Position numbers and translations under genes: made by a program. The notes beneath the pieces were generated by a model. That model was not told the DNA's origin, searched no databases, and saw only the letters and a program-made list of their open reading frames with translations. A stretch of 51,516 nt of DNA from an uncultured Treponema sp. GTDB taxonomy: Bacteria > Spirochaetota > Spirochaetia > Treponematales > Treponemataceae. Every line of letters begins with the position of its first letter. Position 1 is the first letter of the stretch. Below, in pieces: positions 8,135 to 15,926 of this stretch. The stretch covers positions 1 to 51,516 of the forward strand of contig CAMWWZ010000009.1 of the NCBI GenBank assembly GCA_947178095.1, in the 5' to 3' direction.

Positions 8135-8599
8135 TTGAAGGAGGACAGACTGAACGTACTTCTGAAAGAAAACAGTGGTGGGCCGTTGACCGTCATCGTG
8201 GAATATCCGCGTTACGATTATTCCGTTGAACGGCTCGTGCAAAACATCAAAAATTTAGACGAAGCGGTGTTCGGGTTTGAGGCGGAAAGCGGCGCGCGGC
8301 GGAAAATCAGCATTGCGGACATCCTCTACATCGAAAGCGTCGAAAAGCGCACGTTCATCTATACCGACGGCGCAGTGTTCGGGGCGGACTGCCGGCTCTA
8401 CGAAATCGAAACGCGGCTCGCGCGGCGCGGCATCATCAGGATCAGCAAGTCGTGCCTTATGAACATCGCCGTGCTTGAAAGCGTCCGCCGGATTGCCAAC
8501 AGCAGGCTTGAGGCGGTGCTCAAAAACGGTATGCGCCTGATTGTCTCGCGCACGTACCTGAAAGACATCCGCGACTATCTCGCGTCGGAGGGGCTATGA
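8135..8599 (+). CDS. LytTR DNA-binding domain transcriptional regulator
   Basis: About 154 residues. The C-terminal half (about 55-154) is a LytTR domain: ISIADILYIESVEKRTFIYT, LARRGIIRISKSCLMNIAVL and RLIVSRTYLKDIRDYL, as in the short regulators that pair with DUF3021 membrane proteins. The start is unusual. TTG at 8135 has no ribosome site, whereas a perfect AAGGAGG (8138-8144) lies 5 nt before an in-frame CTG at 8150, which may be the real start. It overlaps the next gene by 4 bp (ATGA). The pair is richer in GC than the flanks. Confidence 0.8.
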   Translation: MKEDRLNVLLKENSGGPLTVIVEYPRYDYSVERLVQNIKNLDEAVFGFEAESGARRKISIADILYIESVEKRTFIYTDGAVFGADCRLYEIETRLARRGIIRISKSCLMNIAVLESVRRIANSRLEAVLKNGMRLIVSRTYLKDIRDYLASEGL

Positions 8600-9033
8600 A
8601 AAACGCCGTCAAAGAATTTGTCCGGTCCGCGCTCGCGCTGTCAACGCTCGTCATCGCAGCAGTGTTCGGCATCTCCCGGATTATGTGCGGCCGCCATCAG
8701 GCCATCTCGCTGACCTTCGAGTTGATCGCGCTTTCGTTCGCCATCACGGCGTTGCTGCGGATTCTCGATGCGATTCCGTTCAGGCATGTTGCCCTGCGCG
8801 TGCTTGCCGTGTACGCCTCCGTCTGCGCGACGGTGCTCGGCACGGGGCTTGCGCTCAAATGGTTTTCGGCGGAAAACTGGTGGATGGTCTTCCTCTACGT
8901 AGGCATCGTCCAGGCGGCAGGATTTTTCCTCGACATGATAAGCGTAAAGCGCGACGTTGACCACATCAACCGCATGCTCGAAAACCGGCGGAAAGCAGCG
9001 GCGGAGCAGGATGAGGCGGCACTTCTGCCGTGA
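8596..9033 (+). CDS. DUF3021 family membrane protein
   Basis: 145 residues with four hydrophobic segments (about 10-30, 38-58, 66-88 and 93-112) and a basic C-terminal tail with KRDVDHINRMLENRRKAA. It is translationally coupled to the LytTR regulator. LytTR-DUF3021 pairs are thought to sense envelope or antimicrobial stress, with the membrane protein holding or tuning the regulator. No effector gene follows it on the same strand: a terminator lies 18 bp downstream. Confidence 0.75.
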   Translation: MKNAVKEFVRSALALSTLVIAAVFGISRIMCGRHQAISLTFELIALSFAITALLRILDAIPFRHVALRVLAVYASVCATVLGTGLALKWFSAENWWMVFLYVGIVQAAGFFLDMISVKRDVDHINRMLENRRKAAAEQDEAALLP

Positions 9034-9050
9034 CAGGCCCGCGCATACAA

Positions 9051-9087
9051 AAAAAAGGCAATTGCAAATTCTGCAATTGCCTTTTTT
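9051..9087. terminator. Bidirectional intrinsic terminator
   Basis: A 16-bp perfect stem (9051-9066 with 9072-9087), loop AATTC, A-run on one side and T-run on the other. It ends the LytTR-DUF3021 transcript and the convergent small membrane-protein gene. Confidence 0.85.
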
Positions 9088-9122
9088 AACGGTAAAAGCC
9101 TGTGCCGCCTGCGAAAATCCGC

Positions 9123-9374
9123 TTAGTCAGCCAAAGGGATTTCCTTGCTTGTTATCATCATAATCAGGTCAACAAGCCAGATAAGCCCGAAAAGGTTTCC
9201 CGTCAAGAACTGCACAACGCCGACAATAACGGGAACTGTTTTTCCGCTTGTAATGCGGCGGATAATGCCGTACACATCGCCCCAAACGACAAGGATGACT
9301 TTCAGGACAAAACTGAGCGACTTCAACTCTTCGCCGACTTTCATTCCAGTTTTCAATCCTTCTGAAACTTCCAT
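9123..9374 (-). CDS. Small two-helix membrane protein
   Basis: 83 residues; the ATG at 9374 follows AGGAG at good spacing. An amphipathic N-terminus (about 1-22) is followed by two hydrophobic stretches (about 23-36 and 48-72; the second reads VIVGVVQFLTGNLFGLIWLV). It resembles small TM2/YqaE-like membrane proteins, but I cannot assign a family. It stands alone between the terminator and the regulatory region of the XRE gene. Confidence 0.55.
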   Translation of the reverse strand: MEVSEGLKTGMKVGEELKSLSFVLKVILVVWGDVYGIIRRITSGKTVPVIVGVVQFLTGNLFGLIWLVDLIMMITSKEIPLAD

Positions 9375-9560
9375 AGCAATACTCCTACTGTTGCCTAGTC
9401 TGCAACATTAATGATTATTTTCAAAATTGCAAAGGCAAGACATCCATGCGCATTCCCGAAATACATCTGCCAAACGATGCCGCAGACCGAAACGCACCTG
9501 TCCGTCAGAATTTCAATCTAAACGCGCAAAGATTGTTGTCAGTTCAATTTTGATTTCAAT

Positions 9561-9638
9561 ATTTGACATTTACTAGATGTCAAATACCATTTATTTATAC
9601 CATATAATTTCATTATTGACAAGCACTAAATGTCAAAT
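9561..9638. promoter_or_regulatory. Two operator palindromes and a -10 box upstream of the XRE gene
   Basis: ATTTGACAT-7-ATGTCAAAT (9561-9585) is a perfect inverted repeat. A second, TATTGACA...ATGTCAAAT (9614-9638), shares the same half-sites. A TATAAT lies between them at 9603-9608. This is the classic layout for autorepression by the HTH protein encoded next. Confidence 0.7.
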
Positions 9639-9643
9639 TTCCT

Positions 9644-9895
9644 ATGTTTAAGAATAAAAACGGCAACTCAAACAATATTTCAGGGGAAAAAATCGCTCAT
9701 TTTAGGAAACAAATGCAGCCGAAACTTTCACAGCGAGCATTTGCGGACAGTCTTCAACTGTGCGGCATCGACGTGGATAAAAATGCGATCCAGCGCATTG
9801 AGTGCGGCAAACGATTTGTCACGGACATCGAGCTTGTTTGCATCGCGAAAGTTCTGAATGTTTCGGTTCTTGATTTGCTCGGAATTCCGAAGTGA
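9644..9895 (+). CDS. XRE-family HTH transcriptional regulator
   Basis: 83 residues. After a polar Asn-rich N-terminus, residues 16-80 form a Cro/cI-type domain: EKIAHFRKQ (helix 1), SQRAFADSL (helix 2), DKNAIQRIECGKRFV (recognition helix) and ELVCIAKVLNVSVLDLL (helices 4-5). No enzymatic domain is present, so it is a stand-alone repressor. The ribosome site is poor. The palindromes at 9561-9638 are its likely operators. A second ORF in another frame at the same place (from 9630) lacks any domain. Confidence 0.75.
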   Translation: MFKNKNGNSNNISGEKIAHFRKQMQPKLSQRAFADSLQLCGIDVDKNAIQRIECGKRFVTDIELVCIAKVLNVSVLDLLGIPK

Positions 9896-10087
9896 CATTC
9901 TTATTATTTTGGGGCTTTGATTCGGGCGTTTTTTTGTTTTTTGCTCGGCGGCGTTTTGTTCGTCCCAACATTTTCCGCAAAAACGTGTAGTTTGGGCGGC
10001 CGCCCGTGCAGGTCGGAAGAAAATCTGTTGTACGCGGAAAACATTCGTGCTACTCTTTGCGAAACTTCAACTTTACAGGAGGAACAC

Positions 10088-10765
10088 ATGAAAAAGTGTT
10101 TTGCGTTGTTCGTTGTGGCGGCGATGGCTGCCGTTCCGTCTTTCGCGGCGGTGGAATTGAGCGGAGATTTGTTCGTCTCGCCAATCAGCAGCAGGCGGAT
10201 TGATTTTGGCGGAGAGACTGGAAAGGATTGGTTGCATGAAATCTTTCCTGTCGGAAATTCGATTTCCGCGACATTCTTTTTCACCGAGATGAAATGGTTC
10301 AATATTGGATTGAACATTGGGACTGGCTGGGATCGTGTGCGCTTCATTCAGCATGATGGACAGCATAAACTTGACGGCGGCTGGAATTTAATGTTTCAAG
10401 CAGGACCGGCGTTCGAATTCCAATTCGGGCGGCACTCGCTTTTCATCTCGCCAGGCGCGTTTTTCGGCGTGATGAGTGCGTGGGACGAGCGCGAAACGAC
10501 TGGAATTTATGATGCGTTGTTTTCGCTTGAGTACGGGCTTCACATCAATGCGGCGTACCGCTTTTGGGTCGTTCAGCGCGAAAAATTCGGCGTGGGACTT
10601 GATTTCGGCGCGGACTATTCGATCGGTCGCGGGCGGCTTCGCTACGGCACAATCGAAGATTCAGGCTTAAATATCGACAACTTGGATTTTGGCGAAACGT
10701 GCGACATAACCAATATACAGCATTTCAAGGTGTACACTGGCGTAACATTCCGCCTCGGAAAATAA
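10088..10765 (+). CDS. Outer-membrane beta-barrel-like protein
   Basis: 225 residues. The ATG at 10088 follows AGGAGG (10077-10082). A signal peptide (MKKCFALFVVAAMAAVPSFA) is followed by alternating amphipathic strands rich in Gly and aromatic residues (for example FNIGLNIGTGWDRVRFI, FEFQFGRHSLFISPGAFFG, FKVYTGVTFRLGK), ending in a short strand as outer-membrane barrels do. By length it could be an eight-strand barrel. I recognise no family beyond this. A terminator follows, so it is probably monocistronic. Confidence 0.65.
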   Translation: MKKCFALFVVAAMAAVPSFAAVELSGDLFVSPISSRRIDFGGETGKDWLHEIFPVGNSISATFFFTEMKWFNIGLNIGTGWDRVRFIQHDGQHKLDGGWNLMFQAGPAFEFQFGRHSLFISPGAFFGVMSAWDERETTGIYDALFSLEYGLHINAAYRFWVVQREKFGVGLDFGADYSIGRGRLRYGTIEDSGLNIDNLDFGETCDITNIQHFKVYTGVTFRLGK

Positions 10766-10774
10766 AAGACGCGG

Positions 10775-10824
10775 GCGCGAAAACAGATTTCGGAACGCTC
10801 TTCCAAATTTGTTTTCGCGCTTTT
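10775..10824 (+). terminator. Intrinsic terminator after the barrel gene
   Basis: GCGCGAAAACA (10775-10785) pairs with TGTTTTCGCGC (10810-10820), followed by TTTT. Confidence 0.65.
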
Positions 10825-10960
10825 GTCAAAAAATTATGAAAAAAATTGGCATCGTGTTATTTTTTCATTGTTAGTTTGTTTATTTAGTGCGTTTGCAAAC
10901 TTAGATTTTCGCCATCCGCGTTTTGCCGCTAACTTGACTTTTTATGGGAGGACTAATTGT

Positions 10961-11344
10961 ATGAAAAAAATAATTGCGTTGCTTGCGTGCCTTGCCGCGT
11001 GCGCTTTGTCATTTTGCGAGACGATCGCATGGAAAGGCATGGAGTTGGGTGTCGAACAAAATCCGCAGTGGCTCGCAAGCCTTGTGAGCGGACACAGCGA
11101 AAAGCCCGCCCGCAAAAAATTCGGCATCGCGAAGAATGCCCGCATTTTCTTTGGAACGGGAACTGCGCCCGACTTAGAAAGTGCCCGAAACATCGCCTCC
11201 GCAAATTGCATGCAAAAAGTCATCGACAAAACTGGCGCGCAGACGGTGAGCGGACTTTCGCCCGTCTACGAATATTGGGAGCAGGACGACGAAAATGGCT
11301 ACACTGTTACCACCGTGTTTTCGCTCTCTGATTTCAAACGTTGA
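10961..11344 (+). CDS. Small secreted LPP20-like protein
   Basis: 127 residues from the ATG at 10961, with GGGAGG upstream. A signal peptide (about 1-20) is followed by NPQWLASLVSG, FFGTGTAPDLESARNIASAN and a C-terminal strand GYTVTTVFSLSDF. The NPQWL plus G-T-x-A-D-L-E-S-A-R layout recalls LPP20 proteins, in which an Ala-rich helix follows the FxGTG strand. Its leader carries the 17-mer TTGACTTTTTATGGGAG (10934-10950), which recurs exactly in front of rny. Confidence 0.55.
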   Translation: MKKIIALLACLAACALSFCETIAWKGMELGVEQNPQWLASLVSGHSEKPARKKFGIAKNARIFFGTGTAPDLESARNIASANCMQKVIDKTGAQTVSGLSPVYEYWEQDDENGYTVTTVFSLSDFKR

Positions 11345-11675
11345 AAAATGAAAATATTTGGAATTGCGCAAAAATTTGCATTTTCATTGCGATGCAATTA
11401 TTCGCAAGGATTTTAAAAATAAAGAAAAAAATCAATTTTCGGCGCGTTTTTCGATTGACAAATTCACTTCATTCTATTATTATAATATTCTGAACTACCT
11501 TATACATAGGAGTTATGATAAAAAGTTGCCTGAAATGTCGTCAACTTTTTATCATGTCAAGTTTCCGTTGGAAACTTGCATATTTAATTTGTGCGTTTTC
11601 ATTTCATTGTAAACGCACGTAAAAAGTCAATCATAATTTTGCAAAATTATGATTGACTTTTTATGGGAGAATAAA
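11345..11675. other. Long untranslated leader of rny with four hairpins
   Basis: No gene is visible. A promoter (TTGACA 11455-11460, TATTAT 11478-11483, 17-bp spacer) is followed by four inverted repeats: 11515-11555 (14-bp arms), 11558-11578 (9-bp arms), 11591-11618 (8-bp arms) and a perfect 42-bp palindrome at 11621-11662. The transcript leader would be about 185 nt, unusually structured for this genome segment. Confidence 0.75.
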
Positions 11676-13202
11676 ATGAACGTTTTGTTTGTAATTCTCC
11701 CGGTTGCAGGAATAGTTCTTGGATGGACAATTCGCTGGCTGTATGCCAGATTTCAATTATCTGCGTCAGAACAAAAAGCTGAACGTGTAAAGCAGGATGC
11801 AATTAGAGAAGCTGAAGCTCAGAAAAAAGAAATTTTGCTGAATGCAAAAGATGAACTCATTCGGGAACGAAAACAGCAGGAACGGGAGACCCGCGAGCAA
11901 CGGGCGGAAGTGCAGCGATACGAATCGCGCGTAAATCACAAAGAAGAATTGCTCGACCAGCGGGCGGCGGCCTTTGAAAAGCAGGACAAGGAATTCGCCG
12001 AAAGATTGAAGAGCCTCGAAAAGCGCGAGGAAGTCGTTTCCGCGCAGGAAGAGGAATATCGCCGCGAACTTGAGCGGATTTCGGGGCTTTCCGCGCAGGA
12101 AGCCAAGGATTTGATAATCCGCAACCTTGAAAACGACGCTCGCCACGATGCCCAGGCTTTGCTTAACAAAGTGGAGCAGGAAGCGCAGCTCAACGCTGAA
12201 AAAAAGGCGCGGGACATTTTGGTGACCACGATTCAAAGAATCGCCACGGAAACCACGAGCGACATCACCGTCGCGACTGTCTCGCTTCCTGGCGACGAAA
12301 TGAAAGGTCGCATAATCGGGCGCGAAGGACGCAACATCCGCACGCTCGAAACTTTGACCGGCGTTGACATCATCATCGACGATACTCCTGAAGCGGTCGT
12401 GATTTCGTGCTTTGATCCTGTGCGAAAGGAAATCGCCAAGGAATCTTTGGAACGCCTCATTTCCGATGGCCGAATTCATCCGGCGCGAATCGAGGAAATT
12501 GTTCAAAAAGTCACGCGCGAAGTGCAAAATAAAATCTACGAGGAAGGCGAAAAAACGCTTTTCGATCTTGGCATCCACAATATGCCCACGGAGGGCGTTC
12601 GCGCGCTCGGAAGGCTTTATTTTCGCACGAGCTACGGGCAGAACGTCCTCACGCATTCAAAGGAAGTCGCGCTGATTGCGGGAATGCTCGCCGCCGAATT
12701 GGGCGTGAACCGCGAATTGGCAAAGCGCGCCGCGATTCTGCACGACATCGGGAAGGGCGCGGAAACGGACAGCGATCAAAACCATGCCGAAGTGGGAGCG
12801 GAAATCGCGCGCAAAATGGGAGAAAACGCCCTTGTGGTGAACGCCATCGCCGCCCATCACAACGACATCGAGCCTTCAAGCGTGGAAGCCGCGATCGTGC
12901 AAATTGCCGACGCGATTTCGGCGGCGCGTCCCGGCGCACGGCGAGAAACCGTTGACAATTACGTCAAGCGTCTTGAGAATTTGGAAGCGATTGCCGAGAA
13001 TTTCGGCGGCGTGGAAAAAGCCTACGCGATTCAGGCTGGACGCGAACTTCGCGTTTTGGTGAACAACGAAAAAATTCCGGACGGCGACGTGAAGGAATTG
13101 GCGCGGAAAATCGCAAAGCAAATCGAAAGCGACTTGCGTTATCCGGGTCGCATAAAACTCACGATGATTCGCGAAACGCGCATCGTGGAATATGCAAGGT
13201 AA
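11676..13202 (+). CDS. rny: Ribonuclease Y
   Basis: 508 residues from the ATG at 11676 (GGGAGA upstream). It has an N-terminal membrane anchor (about 1-20), a long charged coiled coil (about 28-180), a KH domain with the GRIIGREGRNIRTLE loop (about 205-270) and an HD domain with HSKEVALIAG and AAILHDIGKG (about 325-430). This is the complete RNase Y layout, close to the usual 510-520 residues. RNase Y is the membrane-bound endonuclease that starts mRNA decay. Its structured leader could be an autoregulatory target, but that is inference. Confidence 0.95.
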   Translation: MNVLFVILPVAGIVLGWTIRWLYARFQLSASEQKAERVKQDAIREAEAQKKEILLNAKDELIRERKQQERETREQRAEVQRYESRVNHKEELLDQRAAAFEKQDKEFAERLKSLEKREEVVSAQEEEYRRELERISGLSAQEAKDLIIRNLENDARHDAQALLNKVEQEAQLNAEKKARDILVTTIQRIATETTSDITVATVSLPGDEMKGRIIGREGRNIRTLETLTGVDIIIDDTPEAVVISCFDPVRKEIAKESLERLISDGRIHPARIEEIVQKVTREVQNKIYEEGEKTLFDLGIHNMPTEGVRALGRLYFRTSYGQNVLTHSKEVALIAGMLAAELGVNRELAKRAAILHDIGKGAETDSDQNHAEVGAEIARKMGENALVVNAIAAHHNDIEPSSVEAAIVQIADAISAARPGARRETVDNYVKRLENLEAIAENFGGVEKAYAIQAGRELRVLVNNEKIPDGDVKELARKIAKQIESDLRYPGRIKLTMIRETRIVEYAR

Positions 13203-13210
13203 GGCGAAGG

Positions 13211-13248
13211 AACGCATCGCAAATCGAAGGTTTGTGATGCGTTTTTTT
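13211..13248 (+). terminator. Intrinsic terminator of rny
   Basis: AACGCATCGCAAA (13211-13223) pairs with TTTGTGATGCGTT (13231-13243), followed by a T-run. Confidence 0.8.
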
Positions 13249-13274
13249 AATGAAAAAATTCGGAAATTTCGATT

Positions 13275-13700
13275 TTGGAAGCGAACAAATTTTTAATCAA
13301 ACATGACGAACTCAAAGCCGAAGAATTCATCGAACTTTGGCAAAGCGTCCATTGGAGCAAGCCGCCTTCGTTTAAACAAACGGAACTCGCGATGCGGCAT
13401 TCGATTTTTCGGCTTTCGGTTTTTGACGGCGAAAAAATAATCGCGATGGCGCGAATGATTGGCGACTTCGGACTTTGCTATTATGTAAAGGACGTTGTGG
13501 TGCGTCCTGAATATCAGCGGCGCGGCATCGGAAAAATGCTTGTTCGCGAAATGCTGGATTTTGTAAAAGCCCACGGCGAAAATGGCACGGAAATTTTTGT
13601 GGAACTCTGCGCAATGCCAGACAAAATTCCTTTTTATGAAAAATTCGGTTTTGCCGCGAACGAAGCGCAACGGCTGAAAATGCCGGTGAAGATTTCGTAA
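13275..13700 (+). CDS. GNAT family N-acetyltransferase
   Basis: 141 residues from a TTG at 13275. The acetyl-CoA-binding motif VVVRPEYQRRGIGKMLVREM (about 75-94) and the C-terminal FYEKFGF are typical of the GNAT fold. Substrate unknown. The ribosome site is weak, so the exact start is uncertain. It begins shortly after the rny terminator. Confidence 0.85.
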   Translation: MEANKFLIKHDELKAEEFIELWQSVHWSKPPSFKQTELAMRHSIFRLSVFDGEKIIAMARMIGDFGLCYYVKDVVVRPEYQRRGIGKMLVREMLDFVKAHGENGTEIFVELCAMPDKIPFYEKFGFAANEAQRLKMPVKIS

Positions 13701-13741
13701 TTTTAAATATCGAAGAAAGCGCGACCATTTATGAATTTAAT

Positions 13742-13900
13742 GTGAACTCAATTTATTGGAATATTGTATGGATTTTTTTTTTAATGCTCGGAGGCTTTGC
13801 ATTTTTGGAATTGCCACTTTTGCGAAAAATATTTGGCAACTATAATCGCGCAAGCCGACGAACTTGCATCGCTAAAAAATTCATCGATGTTTACAATTGA
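13742..13900 (+). CDS. Possible small membrane protein
   Basis: A 52-codon frame from a GTG at 13742. Its peptide has one strong hydrophobic segment (YWNIVWIFFLMLGGFAFLEL) and a basic tail (NRASRRTCIAKKF). No ribosome site is visible, so this is a weak call; the rest of the 13701-13986 gap shows nothing recognisable. Confidence 0.2.
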   Translation: MNSIYWNIVWIFFLMLGGFAFLELPLLRKIFGNYNRASRRTCIAKKFIDVYN

Positions 13901-13986
13901 ACAAAATCGCAATTTGCGCTAAAATCATAAATCACTTAACAAAAATTTATTTTTAGAGTTTGTTCGCGAACTCGATCGGGGAAAAT

Positions 13987-15819
13987 ATGGAACACACAAA
14001 ACGAAGTTGCAATTGCGGTGCGCTGCGCTCTTCGGACGCCGGAAAAATCGTAACGCTGAACGGTTGGGTTCACAGGACGCGCGCGCTCGGCGGACTCACT
14101 TTCATTCTTTTGCGCGATCGCTACGGAATCACGCAAGTTGTTGTGGGCGACGGCGCGAATGACGAAACGAAAAAAATCGCCGCGTCGCTCAAATCGGAAT
14201 TTTGCATTGCCGTGCGCGGAAAAGTTTCAATGCGAAACGAAAAAGATTTCAATGCCGAAATGCCCACGGGACAAATCGAAGTGATTGCCGACGAAATCGA
14301 AATTTTTACCACGAGCGAAGTGCTTCCTTTCGCGATTGACGAAGTGCGCCAAAAGGACGGAACTCTCGTAATTCCAAACGAAGATTTGCGGCTCAAATAT
14401 CGCTATTTGGATTTGCGGCGAGAAGTGATGCAACGCCACATCATCTTGCGTTCGCAAGTGACTTTCGCTGTGCGCGAATTTTTGACGGCGCAAGGATTCC
14501 TCGAAATCGAAACGCCCACATTCATAAAATCCACGCCTGAAGGCGCGCGCGACTATCTTGTTCCCAGCAGAATTCATCCCGGAAAATTTTATTCGCTTCC
14601 GCAATCGCCGCAGCTCTACAAGCAGCTTTTGATGGTGAGCGGCTTCGACAAATATTTTCAAATTGCGCGATGCTATCGTGACGAAGACGCGCGCGGCGAC
14701 CGCCAGCCGGAATTCACTCAAATCGATATGGAAATGAGTTTTACCGACCGCGAGGAAGTTCTCGCCACGACCGAAGAAATGTTGCGCCATGTTTTCAAAA
14801 AAACTCTCGGCTATGATTTGCCCGCGCAGTTCGACCGCCTTTCATGGGAGGACGCATTCAATTTTTATGGCAGCGACAAGCCGGATTTGCGCTTTGATTT
14901 GAAAATGCAGGACGCAAGTTTTATGGCGGAACTTTCGGATTTCAATGCGTTCAAGTCGGGCGCGGCGAACGCGAAAATGGAAATCGAACGACACAAGCGA
15001 AGCGGATTGAAATGTCTTGTCGTTCCGAATTGTGCGGAAAAATTCAGCCGAAAAAATATCGAGGCTTTGGAAGCCGTCGCCAAAACTTACAAGGCAAAAG
15101 GTTTGGCATGGATGAAAATTGTTTCCACTGAAAACGCGCTCAAATTCGAAGGCGGCATTTCGAAATTTTTTGCGGGAAAGGAAAACGAGATTTGCGAAAA
15201 ACTCGGCGCGAATGCCAACGATTTGCTTCTCTTCGTTTCGGACGAAAGTTGGCAGACGGCTTGCACGGCTTTGGGCGCGGTTCGAAAGCAACTTGGCCGC
15301 GACTTGAATCTTTACAACGCGAACGATGAATTCCATTTTGCATGGATAATTGATTTTCCGTATTTCGCATGGAACGAGGACGAAAACCATTGGGAAACGG
15401 AGCATCACATGTTCACGCTTCCGCAAAAAAAATATTGGCCTACGCTCGAAAGCAATCCGGGCGAAGTCAAAGGTGATTTGTACGATTTGGTTTTGAACGG
15501 TTATGAACTCGCCTCAGGCTCAATGCGTATCAACGATCCCGCGCTGCAAGAACGGATTTTCAAAATCTCAGGCTACAGCCAGGAGCGCGCGCAAAAGGCG
15601 TTCGGATTTTTGGTGCAGGCGTTCAAATACGGTGCGCCGCCGCACGGAGGAATCGCGCCCGGCCTCGACCGTCTCGTGATGCTGATGTGCAAAGAAGATT
15701 CAATTCACGAAGTCATCGCGTTTCCGAAAAACAATTTGGCGGCAAGCCCGCTCGACGACTGCCCGAGCAAAGTGGACGAGCAATTGCTGCGAGATTTGAA
15801 ATTGAAATGCGAGGAATAG
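13987..15819 (+). CDS. aspS: Aspartyl-tRNA synthetase
   Basis: 610 residues from the ATG at 13987 (GGGGAAAA upstream). The N-terminal OB-fold anticodon-binding domain (KIVTLNGWVHRTRALGGLTF, about 19-38) is followed by the class IIb catalytic domain with motif 2 (QIARCYRDEDARGDRQPEFT), a GAD-type insertion (about 300-430) and motif 3 (GGIAPGLDRLVMLM, near the end). The GAD insert and length are those of the bacterial type. It charges tRNA-Asp; whether it also charges tRNA-Asn is not needed here, since asnS is present at 32827-34278. Confidence 0.95.
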   Translation: MEHTKRSCNCGALRSSDAGKIVTLNGWVHRTRALGGLTFILLRDRYGITQVVVGDGANDETKKIAASLKSEFCIAVRGKVSMRNEKDFNAEMPTGQIEVIADEIEIFTTSEVLPFAIDEVRQKDGTLVIPNEDLRLKYRYLDLRREVMQRHIILRSQVTFAVREFLTAQGFLEIETPTFIKSTPEGARDYLVPSRIHPGKFYSLPQSPQLYKQLLMVSGFDKYFQIARCYRDEDARGDRQPEFTQIDMEMSFTDREEVLATTEEMLRHVFKKTLGYDLPAQFDRLSWEDAFNFYGSDKPDLRFDLKMQDASFMAELSDFNAFKSGAANAKMEIERHKRSGLKCLVVPNCAEKFSRKNIEALEAVAKTYKAKGLAWMKIVSTENALKFEGGISKFFAGKENEICEKLGANANDLLLFVSDESWQTACTALGAVRKQLGRDLNLYNANDEFHFAWIIDFPYFAWNEDENHWETEHHMFTLPQKKYWPTLESNPGEVKGDLYDLVLNGYELASGSMRINDPALQERIFKISGYSQERAQKAFGFLVQAFKYGAPPHGGIAPGLDRLVMLMCKEDSIHEVIAFPKNNLAASPLDDCPSKVDEQLLRDLKLKCEE

Positions 15820-15865
15820 GGAAGTATTCTCGAATGATAAAGTGCGATACGCTCTAAAATGCACG

Positions 15866-15896
15866 CGAGTTTTGGCGCAAGCCAAAACTCGTTTTT
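15866..15896. terminator. Intrinsic terminator between aspS and icd
   Basis: CGAGTTTTGGC (15866-15876), loop GCAA, GCCAAAACTCG (15881-15891), then TTTTT. It serves aspS; the convergent icd gene ends 30 bp beyond. Confidence 0.8.
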
Positions 15897-15926
15897 AATG
15901 CCCGCAAAGGCTTTTGCCCAACAAGG

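Noticed and set aside
9630..9857. Second open frame over the XRE gene
   Set aside because: No domain, starts inside an operator; the +1 frame holds a complete HTH.
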